Below are positions 1 through 7,800 of a stretch of 13,812 nucleotides of DNA, piece by piece (the first letter of the stretch is position 1; every line of letters starts with the position of its first letter). Source of the DNA: UBA8438 sp963934795 (GTDB lineage: Bacteria > Acidobacteriota > Vicinamibacteria > Vicinamibacterales > UBA8438); the NCBI GenBank assembly GCA_963934795.1, contig CAWWAF010000100.1:1-13812 (forward strand). Direction: 5' to 3'. Made by a program: the position numbers and the translations under genes. The notes beneath the pieces were generated by a model that was not told the origin of the DNA, did no database searches, and worked only from the letters and a program-made list of their open reading frames with translations.

Positions 1-5
1 CATGG

Positions 6-1241
6 TCAGATCGGGTGCGTGAGAAGCCCATCGCGAAGCTTGGGCTCGAACCAAGTGGACTTGGGCGCCATGATGGCACCGGCATCGGCGATTGCCAGCA
101 ATTCCTCGACACTGACCGCGGCCATCGAGAAGGCGACTGCCGCCGCCCCCGAGTCGACCAGTTGCTCCAGTTCACTCGTGCCGCGAATCCCCCCCACGAA
201 CCGCACGCGCGGGTCCGTGCGGATGTCCCGCACGTCGAGCACCGGTCCCAATATCTGGTCTTGCAGCACAGATACGTCGAGCCGGCCGACCGGGTCCGTC
301 CCCGCCGCAGGGGCGCCATCAGACAACGCAAGGCGATACCAGCGGCCGTTGAGATACATCGACGCATCGCCCTTGATCGGTGTGGTCACGCTGGTCGGCT
401 CGACCGCGAGCCTGGCCGACACGCGCTCGAGAAACGCTTCGGGCGTGGCCCCGGCGAGATCAGACACCGTACGGTTGTAGGGAAGGATTCTGGTCTGGTG
501 GTCCGGGAATGCAACGGCGAGCACGTAGTCGCGCTCGTGATCGCCATCCTGGGGGCCGCCGGCCGCAGTGGCCAGTGTGCGACGCGCGCGGGCCGCACTA
601 GCGGCCCGATGATGACCGTCAGCAATGTAGAGGGCCGGGACCGGCCCAAATCTCGTGACCAGACCTGCCGTCTGGCCAGCGGTGGCACGCCATACCGTGT
701 GTTGGATGCCGTCCGCGGCAACGAAATCGAAGAGTGCGTCTCCGTCGCACACCTGATCAACGGCGGTGTCGATGTCGGTCGTTTGACGGTAGGTCAGGAA
801 CACCACGCCGGTTTGCGCCTCGATCGCCACCATGTGTCGCGTGCGATCGTCTTCCTTGTCCGGACGCGTCCGCTCGTGCTTCTTGATCGTACCGTCGTCA
901 TACTCATCCAGCGAGAAACAGCCGGCCACCCCGACCTGGGTGTGGTCACCATCCCGTAGCCGGTAGACGTACAGCGCCGGCCGCGCCTCAACCACGAGCG
1001 GGGCTGTTGCGCGGAGTCGGGCCAGGTTGACGCGCGCCGTGTCATACACGCTGTCGCCGTAGACGTCCACACCCGGCGCCAGATCAATCTCTGGACGGGT
1101 GACATGGAGAAAGCTCAACGGCTCGCCAACGGCCAGCGCGCGAGCTTCGTCAGTGCTGACCACGTCATAGGGAACGGCGGCGACCGCCGCCGCCGCGTGC
1201 GGTTCCGGCCGGAGTGCGCGGAACGGACGAACAACTGCCAT
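6..1241 (-). CDS. DUF1015 family protein
   Basis: Conserved bacterial protein of unknown biochemical function, 411 residues, which is about the usual length for DUF1015 (PF06245). Family landmarks seen: PYDVVSTDEA at 24-33, KKHERTRPDKEDDR at 120-133, the histidine-rich IADGHHRAASA at 206-216, ILPYNR at 252-257, and the C-terminal KSTWFEPKLRDG at 394-405. No signal peptide or membrane segment is visible, so it is probably cytosolic. The family is often found near serine-biosynthesis genes such as serA in other genomes (recalled), but no such gene is in this window. The start is ATG at 1241, preceded by a weak purine stretch (AGAAAG) and no strong Shine-Dalgarno. The stop (TGA, 8-6) is followed after 2 bp by another minus-strand ATG at 3-1, so a further gene of the same transcript may begin at the window edge. 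Family assignment is firm; the role is unknown. Confidence 0.93.
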   Translation of the reverse strand: MAVVRPFRALRPEPHAAAAVAAVPYDVVSTDEARALAVGEPLSFLHVTRPEIDLAPGVDVYGDSVYDTARVNLARLRATAPLVVEARPALYVYRLRDGDHTQVGVAGCFSLDEYDDGTIKKHERTRPDKEDDRTRHMVAIEAQTGVVFLTYRQTTDIDTAVDQVCDGDALFDFVAADGIQHTVWRATAGQTAGLVTRFGPVPALYIADGHHRAASAARARRTLATAAGGPQDGDHERDYVLAVAFPDHQTRILPYNRTVSDLAGATPEAFLERVSARLAVEPTSVTTPIKGDASMYLNGRWYRLALSDGAPAAGTDPVGRLDVSVLQDQILGPVLDVRDIRTDPRVRFVGGIRGTSELEQLVDSGAAAVAFSMAAVSVEELLAIADAGAIMAPKSTWFEPKLRDGLLTHPI

Positions 1242-1254
1242 CGGAAACTTTCTG

Positions 1255-1356
1255 CTAGAGGATTGCGACCGTCTCGATGACTGGGTCGGCCCCTATGCGG
1301 TCAGCGAGGATCACGTGCGCGGTGCGTTTCTTTGGCGCGAGCGGAGCGGCATTCAC
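1255..1356 (-). other. Intergenic 1242-1355 with a doubtful 33-codon ORF
   Basis: This 114-bp gap separates the M23 peptidase gene from the DUF1015 gene. A minus-strand frame opens with GTG at 1356-1354, sharing one base with the TAG stop of the M23 gene, and runs 33 codons to TAG at 1257-1255, 13 bp before the DUF1015 start. The product would begin VNAAPLAPKKRTAHVILADR. There is no Shine-Dalgarno and no family I recognise. In exact register on the plus strand an open frame runs to TAG at 1357-1359 and also reads like protein (tail AFLWRERSGIH). Both being open is common in GC-rich DNA, so this may be plain spacer. No convincing promoter or terminator is seen. Confidence 0.15.
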
Positions 1357-2654
1357 TAGTCGTCCGCGACCAACAGATCTTCGTCGCGGGAGGGCGGAAC
1401 GCCATTGAGCTGTGCCAACGCCCGATCGCGGACCTGCTCGAACGCGGCCAGGTGCTCGGCCGGCACCGGGTCGCCAGGCGGCAGATGCTTCCGCTCGGTC
1501 AGCGGATTGACGAACGTCCCGTTCTTTCGCAGCCGATAATCGAGGTGGGGTCCCGTCGCCAGGCCGGTCGAACCGACGTAACCGATGACCTGCCCCTGGG
1601 CCACGGACGCGCCACTACGCATCCCTTTCGCGAATCGCGAGAGATGCAGATAGTAGGTCTCATACCCATTGGTGTGACGGAGCCGTAGCATGTTCCCGGA
1701 GCCACCACTCAAGGCCGCCGACACCACCCGCCCCTTCGACACCGCAATCACCGGGGTGCCGGTCGGCGCACCATAGTCCACTCCCAGGTGCGCCCGATGC
1801 GTCCCGAGGACTGGATGCAGGCGGCGATACGAGAACCGCGAGGTCACCCGCGGCTCAAACCGGAACGGCGACGACAAGAACTGACGTTTCATCGAGCGAC
1901 CGCTGGCGTCGAAGTACGCAGGGGCCTCGCCGGGCACGTCGAATCGGAACCCTGACACCCGCCGACCCTCGTTCTCAAACGTGGCGGCCAGCACATCTCC
2001 GTAGGTAACGTGTAAGTCCTCCCGCACAAACTGCTCGTACAGGACTTGGAAATTGTCGCCGAGTTGCACCTCAGTGTTGAAATCGATCTCGCCGCTGAAC
2101 ACCTCCGCCATATCGATCGCGACTTGCGCATTGCCACCCCCCGCGTCCATGGCGGCAAACAGGGAGTTGTGCTGTCGGTCGATCTCGCCACGCATGGCAA
2201 CCTGCTCACGCCGTTTCTCGTAGTCGACGAGCGTCGCGTTGAAAACGGACGGCGCCGCGCCGCTTGCGACCTGCAGAAACTGGTCGTCGTCGACGTGGTA
2301 TTCGAAACGACGGAAGTGACCGTCGGTGCCGTAGACGATTCGATACGAGTGCCCGCGCTGCAGGTCCGTGGGGTCGAACACCGGGCGCATCGACTCGACG
2401 AAGGCGTAGGCCACGTCAGACGGCATGTCGTGCGAGGCCAACAAACCGGCAAATGTGGCGTTCCGGGGAATCTCGTCTTCGACCACGCGCGTGTCTGGTA
2501 TGAGGTACACATCGGGGCCGCCGACATCGTCTGGCAGCGGTGGCTCTTCGAACCCACAACCGACCACGCCCGCAGTCGCCACGGCGACCACCCCTAGGCA
2601 CCGTCTCAGTCTCAGACCACTGTCCAAGGATGGTAAAAATAGACGATTGAACAT
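1356..2654 (-). CDS. Lipoprotein M23 metallopeptidase (MepM/Csd3-like)
   Basis: Predicted periplasmic peptidoglycan hydrolase that would cut peptide cross-links. The 432-residue protein starts with a lipoprotein signal ending in lipobox VVGC (Cys33). Residues about 60-250 resemble the N-terminal regulatory/OapA-like part of MepM and Csd3 relatives (ATFAGLLASHDMPSD at 66-80). The LytM-type catalytic domain covers about 265-390: HLGVD gives His289 and Asp293, YYLHLS gives His337, and GPHLDYR gives His370. The position after His370 that is normally a second histidine (HxH, a zinc ligand) is Asp372 here. ATG at 2654 is preferred over the in-frame GTG at 2675 because it gives a standard lipoprotein signal; neither has a clear ribosome binding site. 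The gene lies 94 bp downstream of the thioredoxin-NHL gene, so it may have its own promoter. The family is sure; full activity is less sure because of the ligand change. Confidence 0.93.
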   Translation of the reverse strand: MFNRLFLPSLDSGLRLRRCLGVVAVATAGVVGCGFEEPPLPDDVGGPDVYLIPDTRVVEDEIPRNATFAGLLASHDMPSDVAYAFVESMRPVFDPTDLQRGHSYRIVYGTDGHFRRFEYHVDDDQFLQVASGAAPSVFNATLVDYEKRREQVAMRGEIDRQHNSLFAAMDAGGGNAQVAIDMAEVFSGEIDFNTEVQLGDNFQVLYEQFVREDLHVTYGDVLAATFENEGRRVSGFRFDVPGEAPAYFDASGRSMKRQFLSSPFRFEPRVTSRFSYRRLHPVLGTHRAHLGVDYGAPTGTPVIAVSKGRVVSAALSGGSGNMLRLRHTNGYETYYLHLSRFAKGMRSGASVAQGQVIGYVGSTGLATGPHLDYRLRKNGTFVNPLTERKHLPPGDPVPAEHLAAFEQVRDRALAQLNGVPPSRDEDLLVADD

Positions 2655-2700
2655 AAGCCAACGATGGTAACACACTCATAAGGAAAGACTTCCGCCATTT

Positions 2701-2712
2701 CCAGACATCTGG
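2701..2712. repeat. 12-bp inverted repeat upstream of the M23 gene
   Basis: CCAGACATCTGG has 5-bp arms (CCAGA/TCTGG) around a 2-bp centre. It lies 47-58 bp upstream of the M23 start within the 94-bp gap 2655-2748. It could be a small operator, but there is only one copy and no strong -35/-10 pair next to it. The rest of the gap shows no T-tract terminator and no convincing promoter. Confidence 0.2.
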
Positions 2713-2748
2713 CGACCCCAGGCGAGTCTGTGCAGAATTGTGAAGGTG

Positions 2749-4290
2749 TCACACCACGAGCGGGGAGCGTGGGCCGATGACGGTGGAGACCACGCCGGAG
2801 TTCAGATCTACCGCGCGCAGCGCATGGTTGTTCGTATCGGCCACGAGGAGGCGCCCGTCCGCCACCGCCAGTCCCCCGGGCTCGTAGAACCGAGCGCGCG
2901 CACCGCGCCCGTCCCGCAGCCCGGGCTTGCCGGAACCGGCGAAGGCGGTGACTCGGCGGGTCCCGAGATCCAGTCGTTTGATGCGGTGGTTGTAGGTATC
3001 TGACACATAGAGCGCGCCGTCGTGGTACGCGACCGCCAGGGGATGCTGCAACCGCACCGCATCACCCACACCGTCGGTATCGCCGAAATCGAACAGGTCG
3101 CCTCCGGCGAGCGTACGGACGTTGTTCACCGGGGGCAGATCGACGGCGCGAATCACGTTCGACTCGCTATCGGCGACAAACAGCGTGTCCTCGTGCCAGG
3201 CCAAACCGGACGGTTGAGCGAACGCGCTGTCGTCGAGCCCCCCGTCCTGACGTGCCTCGAGGCCAGACCCGGCGTACGGAAACAGGAACCCCCGCTCGGC
3301 GTCCAGTACCCACAGTTGATGCACGCCCGCCATGGCAATGAACAGCAGCGGACCGATCTGCGCCAAGTCCCAAGGCGAACTGATCGATGTGGTCACCGCA
3401 CCGCCCCCCGCTGCACCGCGCCGGGCTTGGTCCGTGTTCCCGGCCAAGGTCCGCACTCGGGCGGCGTCGAGGTCTACCTCACGAATCAGGTGATTGCCGG
3501 TATCAGCGACCAGGAGACAGCCATCCTCCGAACGCACCGCCATCCCCTGGGGGCGTGTAAAGCACGCCTCCGCGAAGGACCCATCGTCGGCGCCCGAATG
3601 GCCGGCGCCAATCCGCGCGATCGGGATACCCGCCAACGTCGCGACCACAATCTGGTCGTGACAGGTGTCTGCCACGAACACGCGATCCCGCGCGGTATCG
3701 ACTGCCACCTTGCCCGGAAACGCCAGCCCGCCCGATGGCATGGTCGCCTCGGGCCGCACCTCGGCCTGTGGTCCAGTACGAAGCGCTCCGCGGTCGCTGA
3801 ACACCTGCGCCACTGCGGTGATCGCCTGCTCAAACTGCGGCAGATGCCCTTCGCCCGACGCGCCACCCACCAGATATCCGGCCGGGTCGATCAGCGCCAG
3901 CGTCGGCCACGCCCGCACGGTGTATTCCCGCCAGATGCGAAAATTCGCATCATTCGCCACGGGATGCGTAATGTCGTGTCGCGCGACGATCTGGCGCAGG
4001 TTCTCCGTACTTCGCTCGTTGGGGAACTTGGGCGAGTGAATACCGATGACCACCAGGTGTTCCGTGTGCGCCGCGGCGAGCCGCTTGAGCCCCGCCAACT
4101 GGTGCAGGCAATTGATGCACCCGTAGGTCCAGAACTCGAGCAAGACGATCTTGCCGCGAAGCGCCGACAGCGTCAGCGGTGCCGTGACGTTCAGCCAGTC
4201 CACGGCGCCGACGAGCTCCGGCGCCCGAATCGGCACGTTGCCCGCTTCTTCGGGCGCGGTCGACGGCTCGTCCTTGATGTCGTCAGTCAT
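2749..4290 (-). CDS. Thioredoxin-fold / NHL beta-propeller protein (NHLRC2-like)
   Basis: The 513-residue protein joins a thioredoxin-like domain (about 20-165) to a six-bladed NHL-type propeller (about 185-505). The thioredoxin part has LLEFWTYGCINCLHQL, giving a C58-I-N-C61 redox pair, and a cis-proline at Pro129 in RAWPTLALID. The propeller shows repeated VADT-N/H-x-(I/L)R-x-VDL motifs at about 261-274, 372-385, 429-442 and 483-496. This arrangement matches the NHLRC2 family, whose CCINC motif is nearly identical. No signal peptide is visible, so a cytosolic thiol-disulfide role is likely; substrate unknown. The start is fixed by an in-frame TGA 12 bp upstream of ATG 4290. It follows the FAD-SelD gene by 42 bp, which suggests co-transcription and hints that it could serve in thiol or selenide redox handling. 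That link is inference. Confidence 0.92.
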   Translation of the reverse strand: MTDDIKDEPSTAPEEAGNVPIRAPELVGAVDWLNVTAPLTLSALRGKIVLLEFWTYGCINCLHQLAGLKRLAAAHTEHLVVIGIHSPKFPNERSTENLRQIVARHDITHPVANDANFRIWREYTVRAWPTLALIDPAGYLVGGASGEGHLPQFEQAITAVAQVFSDRGALRTGPQAEVRPEATMPSGGLAFPGKVAVDTARDRVFVADTCHDQIVVATLAGIPIARIGAGHSGADDGSFAEACFTRPQGMAVRSEDGCLLVADTGNHLIREVDLDAARVRTLAGNTDQARRGAAGGGAVTTSISSPWDLAQIGPLLFIAMAGVHQLWVLDAERGFLFPYAGSGLEARQDGGLDDSAFAQPSGLAWHEDTLFVADSESNVIRAVDLPPVNNVRTLAGGDLFDFGDTDGVGDAVRLQHPLAVAYHDGALYVSDTYNHRIKRLDLGTRRVTAFAGSGKPGLRDGRGARARFYEPGGLAVADGRLLVADTNNHALRAVDLNSGVVSTVIGPRSPLVV

Positions 4291-4332
4291 CCGCGTGCTC
4301 GCTCACCCACCGTCCCATGAGGTCTCCGGCGA

Positions 4333-6630
4333 TCATGCAACTCCTTCGATATGAATCGGCGCGGCGTGCTCCCGTGAGGCACCGGGGTGGTCTTCCCGTC
4401 GAGGTTCGACGGTTCCGATGATGGCGGCCTGATGGTAGCCGTTCGCGAGCAGGTCATCGACGCAGGCCTGCGCTCGATCTGCCGGAACGCCGGCCAGAAG
4501 CCCACCGGAGGTCTGCGGGTCGTACAGCAACGTATACCGCGGGTCGGCGCTCACGCGCTCGATGTCGGCGACGGCACGCCGGAGCCGCACATTGTGCGGA
4601 TGGAGGGAACTGAGAAACCCGGCGGCACTCGTCTCGAGCGCGCCGTCCAGTACCGGCACCGAGGGCAGATCGAGCCGAACGTCCACGCCGGACGCTCTGG
4701 TCATTTCCACCAGATGTCCTAGTAGCCCGAACCCAGTGACATCGGTGCAGGCGCTGGCCTGGTGGCGGCGCAGCACGTCGGCCGCCGCGCGGCTCGACTG
4801 CCGCATGGCTGCAATCGCCCCGTCAATCCACCAGCCCTTGGCTCGCATCCGCATCTCAGCCGCGAACAGCGTGCCGGTGCCGATCCCTTTCGTTAGCACC
4901 AGGCGGTCGCCGGCTCGAAGACCGCCCTTGCGGAGCACCGCGTCGCGGTCGGCCAACCCGGTCAACGACAGGCCGAGCGACAACTCGACGCCTTCACTGG
5001 TGTGTCCTCCCACCAACGCCGCTCCGGCGTCATTGAGGACCTGGACTGCTCCCGACAGCAGTTGCACCAAGGTGTCTTCGACCTTCCGGTCGAGTCCGAA
5101 CGGCACCGTCGCCACTGCCAGCGCCGTCTGGGCTTCTGCGCCCATCGCGAAGATGTCGCCAAGGCAGTGGTTGGCCGTAATCTGACCGAAGACAAACGGG
5201 TCATTCACGATGGCTCGAAACGCATCCACCGTGCGCACCAGCACCTTACCTGGCGGCACCGAGACCACGGCCGCGTCATCTGGCGCATCGAGCCCGATGA
5301 GGACGTCATCTCGCTGTATCGGGGCCAGCTGTTCGAGCACGCGGGTGAGCGGGGTCGCTCCCACTTTCGACCCACAGCCGCCGCAGCGCATGGCGGCCGT
5401 CGAAATTTCGCGCAGCGCCTCTGACGAGGCGAGACCCGGCTCCAGCACCGGCGGGGCCTCAGCGGACATGGTAGGCAAATCGGCATACAGGGACATGAAG
5501 CGGCGGTCGATCCAATCTTTCCACCGCCACACGACATCGCCCTCGAACGACCACCACCCGCGGGACCCGACGGCATGGCGGCCGCCGGTCGAGACCAGGG
5601 TCAGAAATCGTTTTTGGGGACGAAACGGCCGAAGGCGTCGACCAAGCAATGCCCGTCGCAGATTCTCGGCCAGCGGTGGTCCCTGGCGCACCGCGAACAC
5701 GCCCGCCTTCTCGCGCGGATGATTGACCACTGCCGCCACATCGCCGGCGGCAAACACCCCGGGATGCGAACACGACTGGAGGGTCTCGTCGACGCGGACA
5801 AACCCCTGCCCGTCGACGTCGAGCCCAGACTCGGCCAACCACGGGGCCGCTCCTGCCTGCGTTACCCAGAGTATTTCGTCGACCGCCACGATGCTGCCAT
5901 CGGCTAGGGTGAGCTGTCCTTCAGCCACGGCGGACACGCTTTGCCCCAGATGGAGGTGCACGCGGCGTTCGCGTAGCGCCCGTTCCAGTCGCCGCCGCAT
6001 GCCGCGATTGTGGGTAGACAGGATGGTGCGGTTGGCACCGAATAGGTGCAATTCGACGGTATCGTCTGACCCGCCCGACGCCTGGCAGGCATGCCGGAGC
6101 GCGTGCTCGACGGCCAGCGTTAGCTCGACTCCACCGGCACCAGCACCCACCACGCCGATACGGATCGGCACTTTCGAGGCGGACACGCGAGCCCGTATCC
6201 GCTCCCACCTTGGCACAAACCGGCTGATCGGTTTGACCGGTACCACGACCTCCGCCGCCCCCGGCACGCCACCGAAAGAGGGTGTCGAACCGATGTTCAG
6301 CGACAACAGGTCGTACGGCACCGGCGGCCGCCCGTCGCACAAGACGTGTTGACGCTCCAAGTCGAGTCCCGTTACAGGCTGATGAAACAGCCTCGCGTCG
6401 GCGAATCGACTCAACGGTCCCAAATCGATATGCACATCGTCGAAGTCGTAGTGACCTGACACCAGGCCCGGCAACATGCCGGAATACGGCGTGTGCACGT
6501 CTCGGGTGATCAGGGTCAGCCGGACCCCGGCAAGCGGACGCATCCCGAACCGCCGCAGCACGCTGACATGGGTGTGCCCCCCGCCGATCAGGACGAGGTC
6601 CTTCACGACAGGTACCGGCTGATTGTTCAT
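4333..6630 (-). CDS. selD: FAD-dependent oxidoreductase fused to selenide, water dikinase
   Basis: The 765-residue fusion has an N-terminal Ndh-2-like pyridine nucleotide-disulfide oxidoreductase (about 1-390) and a C-terminal selenophosphate synthetase (about 405-750). The first half shows the FAD dinucleotide fold IGGGHTHV at 15-22, the NAD(P)H fold GAGAGGVE at 162-169, and FAAGDVA at 293-299. The SelD half shows CGGCGSKVG at 416-424, where Cys419 and Lys422 match catalytic Cys17 and Lys20 of the E. coli enzyme. It also shows DDAAV at 451-455, GGHTSEG at 541-547 and DPQTSGGLL at 704-712. SelD makes selenophosphate from selenide and ATP, the Se donor for selenocysteine and 2-selenouridine in tRNA. 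Such fusions are known in bacteria and some algae; the flavin half is thought to help supply reduced selenium. The ATG overlaps the aminotransferase stop (ATGA), giving translational coupling and explaining the lack of a Shine-Dalgarno. No selA, selB or mnmH is in the window. Confidence 0.96.
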   Translation of the reverse strand: MNNQPVPVVKDLVLIGGGHTHVSVLRRFGMRPLAGVRLTLITRDVHTPYSGMLPGLVSGHYDFDDVHIDLGPLSRFADARLFHQPVTGLDLERQHVLCDGRPPVPYDLLSLNIGSTPSFGGVPGAAEVVVPVKPISRFVPRWERIRARVSASKVPIRIGVVGAGAGGVELTLAVEHALRHACQASGGSDDTVELHLFGANRTILSTHNRGMRRRLERALRERRVHLHLGQSVSAVAEGQLTLADGSIVAVDEILWVTQAGAAPWLAESGLDVDGQGFVRVDETLQSCSHPGVFAAGDVAAVVNHPREKAGVFAVRQGPPLAENLRRALLGRRLRPFRPQKRFLTLVSTGGRHAVGSRGWWSFEGDVVWRWKDWIDRRFMSLYADLPTMSAEAPPVLEPGLASSEALREISTAAMRCGGCGSKVGATPLTRVLEQLAPIQRDDVLIGLDAPDDAAVVSVPPGKVLVRTVDAFRAIVNDPFVFGQITANHCLGDIFAMGAEAQTALAVATVPFGLDRKVEDTLVQLLSGAVQVLNDAGAALVGGHTSEGVELSLGLSLTGLADRDAVLRKGGLRAGDRLVLTKGIGTGTLFAAEMRMRAKGWWIDGAIAAMRQSSRAAADVLRRHQASACTDVTGFGLLGHLVEMTRASGVDVRLDLPSVPVLDGALETSAAGFLSSLHPHNVRLRRAVADIERVSADPRYTLLYDPQTSGGLLAGVPADRAQACVDDLLANGYHQAAIIGTVEPRREDHPGASREHAAPIHIEGVA

Positions 6631-7793
6631 CCGGAGGCTCGGGACAGCACCCGGGTCATGGCGCTCGCGAACGACTCGGGTTCCGGAAGCAGGCTCACCA
6701 CCAGAAACGCCTCACGGGGAAAGTCGAAGAAGTAGCCGGGGTGCACCAGGACGCCGTCCTTCTCTATGAGTTCAATGACCAGCGCCTCCTCGGAACGTGT
6801 CGCGGGCACCTGCACGACAGCGTACCACCCAGCCTCCGCGTGAAGGACCTGACAAGCCGGAAACTGCACCACGAGGCCGCGGAGAGCCGCCATATTGGCT
6901 CTGACCCGGCGGCACACCTGGGCCGTCAAGGGCCGTGTGTGTTTCAGGAACGCACCGACCGCGCCCTGCACCGGGCTGGCCACCGAGAGATAGGTGTCAC
7001 TGATGAATTCGAGCCGATCGAGCGCCCGACGTACGAGCGCGTGAGGCCCACCGACCAGTACCCACCCGAGTTTCAGCTGCGGCAGGAGGGCCGCCTTCGA
7101 CAGCCCTCCGAGCGTGAATGTGAGTACGTCCGGTTCCGACACCAGGGCCCCGGCCGTTCCCCTCGCCCGGTCGTCCAACGGGTACAGGTCGAAGACCTCG
7201 TCACTAATGAGGGCGAGCTCGTGCTTCGCCGCGACCTCGCGCACCGCCTCCAACTCGGTGGGTCGCACACACGACCCGGTCGGGTTGTTGGGATTCACGA
7301 GCAAGATAGCTCTGGCCCGCGGCTCGATCGCGCGCTCGACGCTCTCCACGTTCAGCTCCCAGCGTCCGTGATACTCCAACAGATACGGGCTCGCGACCAC
7401 CCCTTCCAACCGGGTGAGGTGCTCGAACAGCGGGTAGCTTGGTTGCGGGACAAGAACCACGTCCAGGGGGTCGCAGAGCAACTTGAATAACAACGAGTAG
7501 GCTTCACTCGTACTCGCCGTGAGCACGACGCGATCAGGAGCAACGGAGATACCACGGTCTGAGAGATGGGCCGCCACCGCGTCGCGCGCCGCAGGCATCC
7601 CGAACGGGGCCGGATCGTAGCGGAGCCCCGCCGGGTCAGCCAGCGGCTGTAGGAGGCTCGGAGGATACGACAAGCCGACCCGGGTCGGATTCGACACCGT
7701 CAGGTCGTCAAGCGTTCGGGCTCGCGCGCGATGGGCGGCCAGCACGCGCGCCACGCGATTCGAGCCAACACCGGGAACCCGAACCGAAAACAT
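6627..7793 (-). CDS. PLP-dependent class I/II aminotransferase
   Basis: Fold-type I PLP enzyme, 388 residues from ATG 7793. An upstream extension to 7937 would run into the phosphatase gene and lacks family features, so it is rejected. Seen: cofactor-site NPNNPTGS at 167-174, SDE with Asp198 (pyridine nitrogen), and GGLSKAALLPQLKLGW with Lys233 as Schiff-base lysine. The C-terminal PGYFF at 352-356 is followed by FLVVSLLP at 363-370. In most class I aminotransferases this last strand carries an arginine that binds the substrate alpha-carboxylate; here the position is valine (about Val365). Substrate cannot be predicted; general amino-acid transamination or a C-S/C-Se lyase-type reaction are possible. 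It follows the phosphatase by 7 bp and overlaps the SelD fusion by 4 bp, so it is part of the same transcript. The overlap suggests stoichiometric linkage with SelD, which is inference. Confidence 0.93.
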   Translation of the reverse strand: MFSVRVPGVGSNRVARVLAAHRARARTLDDLTVSNPTRVGLSYPPSLLQPLADPAGLRYDPAPFGMPAARDAVAAHLSDRGISVAPDRVVLTASTSEAYSLLFKLLCDPLDVVLVPQPSYPLFEHLTRLEGVVASPYLLEYHGRWELNVESVERAIEPRARAILLVNPNNPTGSCVRPTELEAVREVAAKHELALISDEVFDLYPLDDRARGTAGALVSEPDVLTFTLGGLSKAALLPQLKLGWVLVGGPHALVRRALDRLEFISDTYLSVASPVQGAVGAFLKHTRPLTAQVCRRVRANMAALRGLVVQFPACQVLHAEAGWYAVVQVPATRSEEALVIELIEKDGVLVHPGYFFDFPREAFLVVSLLPEPESFASAMTRVLSRASG

Positions 7794-7800
7794 CGGCGCG

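Noticed and set aside
3022..4320. Long plus-strand open frame of 432 codons
   Set aside because: It is antisense to the thioredoxin-NHL gene, has no recognisable domain, and is rich in Arg/His/Gly as expected for a mirror frame of GC-rich coding DNA.
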